A stretch of DNA of 64,000 bases from Deltaproteobacteria bacterium. GTDB taxonomy: Bacteria > Myxococcota_A > UBA9160 > UBA6930. The notes beneath the pieces were generated by a model that did not search any database, was not told the DNA's origin, and saw only the letters and a program-made list of their open reading frames with translations. Both the position numbers and the translations under genes were made by a program. Shown one piece after another: positions 61,838-64,000 of the stretch (the first letter of the stretch is position 1; each line of letters begins with the position of its first letter). The DNA is taken from the NCBI GenBank assembly GCA_029261795.1, contig JAJDAP010000014.1, positions 40,185 through 104,184 of the forward strand. The letters are read 5' to 3'.

Positions 61838-62190
61838 CGGCGGGGCACGAAGTGGGACCGAGTTATTCGGTCTGATCCATCCCAACTTCCGGCGGCCGGG
61901 CGATTCGGCGCAGTACGAAGATCGTGCCTGCGGCTATCTTCACGCCTGCGCGGCTAGGGAGGCCACCCGAAGGGCCCGCCCGCACGGGCTGCCGCGCGAA
62001 CAACGATGCGGCTGCCACCGATGCGGAGGTGTTCGTGGCCCGAAAGAACCCGGACCAGCGTTACGCCAGTGCAGGCGGGCGGCTCGTCCCAGACTCACAG
62101 GACTCCGACGAGGTGATCCGCCACGAGTTCTGGATCGTCTCGAATCGGCTCGTCCCCGAGGCATTCTCGAAGACTTCGTCGCGGGGTTGA

Positions 62191-62346
62191 TGGTGGCCCA
62201 GGCCAGAGTCGAACTGGCGACAGCCGCATTTTCAGTCGCAGGAAGGCGTGAGCGATTCCGCGTACTTGCAGCTCCGGCCATGCAGGGGGCTGGATTGGAC
62301 TGCACACAGCGGCACCCGTGACGGCCCCGCGGTCCTATGCGGCCCC
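62191..62346 (-). repeat. tRNA-Phe 3'-half repeat, copy C
   Basis: On the minus strand, 62238-62191 has CGACTGAAAAT, the T-arm GCCAG TTCGACT CTGGC and CTGGGCC ACCA. It differs from copy B at only a few positions. The shared 5' block extends to about 62346. The surrounding sequence 61838-62692 shows no gene I can support and no integrase. Confidence 0.7.
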
Positions 62347-62692
62347 TCAATCGGGCCATCACGCGCACCCAGGAGCGTCGGCCGGCGGCGGCGGAATCTG
62401 ATCCAAGATCGCCTGGAAGCGCGGGTCGTCGCGCTACGGCGAGAGTCCGATCAGCTATGCGCCCATCGTTGTTGTCAACGACGTCGCCTACTCTGCACGG
62501 CAGCCGAACCATGTTCAGGGCGTCGGAGGCGCGCCTCTCGGGCCTGCCATCCAAGGGGTAGCCCGATTGGGGCGGGAAGAACCTGAGCCGTGTCGGCGAT
62601 TTGGGTGACAGCAGTCCGTCTCTCGCAGCTTCGCCCGCAGAAGCCGCCACCCAATCACTGACACATTGATGATTCGAGAACCACTATCTCGG

Positions 62693-64000
62693 CATGAGGT
62701 TATTCGCGGTCCTGCTCCTGGCGGCCTGGACATTGGTGCCCGTCTCGGGTCTCGCCCTGTCTCTATCGCTCCGGACGATCGCTGCCGATGGTGATCCGGT
62801 GGTGGGCGGGACCGGCACCTTCCGATTCAGTCCACTGAATTGGCGGGCCTCCATGTCGGAGGATGGCTTCATCGCAGTTGTTGCGAGCACGACGGTTGAG
62901 GAGGGCGTCTGGGTCTTCGATCCCTCCGGCACGGCGACCCCCATCGCGATCGCCGGGGACGCGGTTCCGGGACAGCCGGGCGCCACCTTCTACACCTTCG
63001 ATCGGGCCTCCGGCGTGGCCGAGGGCGGCGCTTTCGCTTTCTACGGAACGTTCATGCCGGCGGGGTCGACCGTCGGCACGACCGGGCTCTGGCGAGTAGA
63101 GAACGGGGCGACCGCCTCTCCCGTCTTCCACGAAGGCGATCCAGCACCAGGCACCACGGCTGCCTTTTTCACGGGGAATCAGCGATTCTGGGATTCTGAC
63201 GCCGAGGGCCGGGTGGTCTTTCGCGAGAAGCTCACGGGGAACCTGGTCGACCGGACGAACGAGGTTGGAATCTGGCTGCGGCGGAGCGATGGGACGGTGG
63301 TTCTCTTGGCTCGCGAAGGAAACCCTGCGACAGGGATCTCTGCCTCGCCAGTTCTCGGAGTCGGTCTGCCCGAGATGAATGCCCGAGGCGAGTCCATCTT
63401 TGGCTTGGTTACCGCCCAGGAAACGGGCTTCGTGAGAGCCTCGGTGGACGGGCAGCTCTCGTGGGTCGTCCGTGATGGAGACGTTGCGGTCGGGACCGGG
63501 GGTGTGCGTTTCGACCGCTCGCTCGGGGGAAGGATCAGTGATTCCGGAAGCGTGGTCTACTCCGCTGTGCTCGATCCGGCGACGGCGGCCCCGAACGCCG
63601 ACCGGGGAACCTGGATCTTCGATCGTGCCGGCGCGTCCCGCCTCGTGGTTCGAGAGGGGGACGCCATTCCCGGGGCCGCAGGGCTGACTTTCGCTGGGCG
63701 GCTCGACCAGGTGGCGATCAACGAATCGGACCAACTCGTGGGGGTCAGCTCCCTTGCGGGTCCTTCTGTGAGCGCACTGAACGACCGCGCGATATTCGGC
63801 GCAGAACCCTCCGGTGACATCACGCTCTTTGTTAGGGAGGGCGAGCTGATTCCGGGCTCGGCGAGCATCAGTTTCGTCAACTTCTTCTTCGATCTTCACA
63901 TCAACGCCCGCGGAGATATGGCATTCGGCGCGGAGGTCTTCGACTCCACGACAAACGAGATCAGCGAGGCGATCTTCTTCCGGTCCTGGGACGGAGTGCT
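62693..64000 (+). CDS. exported protein of unknown function, cut by the window end
   Basis: The frame from the ATG at 62693 stays open to the last base (435 codons shown). A signal peptide (MRLFAVLLLAAWTLVPVSGLA) precedes repeats built on a LWRVENGATASPVFHEGDPAPG-like pattern: GVWVFDPSGTATPIAIAGDAVPG, then GIWLRRSDGTVVLLAREGNPATG, then GTWIFDRAGASRLVVREGDAIPG. Each of these is about 60-100 residues apart. The repeat with G-x-W and R-E-G-D-x-x-P-G matches a secreted beta-propeller family known from planctomycete and myxobacterial genomes; no enzyme role is known. The end is not visible. Confidence 0.8.

Noticed and set aside
57660..62350. Complete tRNA-Phe gene among the repeats
   Set aside because: Only the 3' half folds; the 5' acceptor strand and D-arm are absent in all three copies.
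62763..63899. Minus-strand open frame of 378 codons near the window end
   Set aside because: The plus strand has a signal peptide and regular repeats from 62693 through the end, so the minus frame is a shadow.

Overview
The window is 64 kb of high-GC DNA, about two thirds G+C by eye. It looks like a chromosome segment from a free-living Gram-negative, probably a deltaproteobacterial-type lineage (Myxococcota, Binatota or Desulfobacterota-like). The basis is gene content: many acyl-CoA dehydrogenases, family III CoA-transferases, luciferase-like monooxygenases and SDRs, two WS/DGAT acyltransferases, PEP-CTERM proteins, and UGA/selenocysteine decoding. No rRNA, complete tRNA, CRISPR array or intact transposase was found.

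Layout. 0-6.2 kb: a secreted propeller-like protein, YhhN, SDR, epimerase, VOC and cyclase genes. 6.2-7.8 kb: a decayed RAYT (REP-associated transposase), tandem repeats and an SDR broken by deletion. 7.8-25.5 kb: a dense catabolic region with a nitroreductase, a ten-cysteine repeat protein, two CoA-transferases with a nitronate-monooxygenase-like and an F420-type luciferase-like enzyme in one overlapping run, two more SDR/VOC/LLM genes, three acyl-CoA dehydrogenases and a DUF6152 trio. It reads as catabolism of steroid, terpenoid or other hydrophobic carboxylic acids, but the substrate is inferred. 25.5-26.4 kb: a second RAYT remnant. 26.4-35.5 kb: envelope genes, a ferritin-like/ATP-grasp pair, YhcB and YheU homologues, then a scar where a glycosyltransferase, a methyltransferase and a flotillin are all truncated. 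35.5-43.8 kb: a WS/DGAT gene behind a promoter with a perfect palindrome, a TetR gene, a fused double CoA-transferase, an antiporter, a phytanoyl-CoA dioxygenase-like gene and a PEP-CTERM protein.

The most notable content lies at 44-56 kb. Two genes have an in-frame UGA exactly where a redox-active cysteine is expected, and each UGA is followed at the right distance by a SECIS-like hairpin. They are a peroxiredoxin-like membrane protein (44276-45406, UPPC) and a lipoprotein with a thioredoxin-like UPTC motif (55517-56071). The second ends a tightly overlapping operon of a three-cysteine MerR regulator, a membrane protein, a small thioredoxin-like protein and a MerC-like protein. I read this as a mercury-responsive operon with a selenoprotein effector.

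56-62.4 kb holds three same-orientation copies of a roughly 155-bp repeat ending in the 3' half of tRNA-Phe, set among genes and fragments with a shared C-terminal CGxGxEL...LP...RR tail. The last gene runs off the window end. Several truncated genes, an inverted segment in an autotransporter passenger and frameshifts show a locally rearranged genome; some frameshifts may be assembly error.
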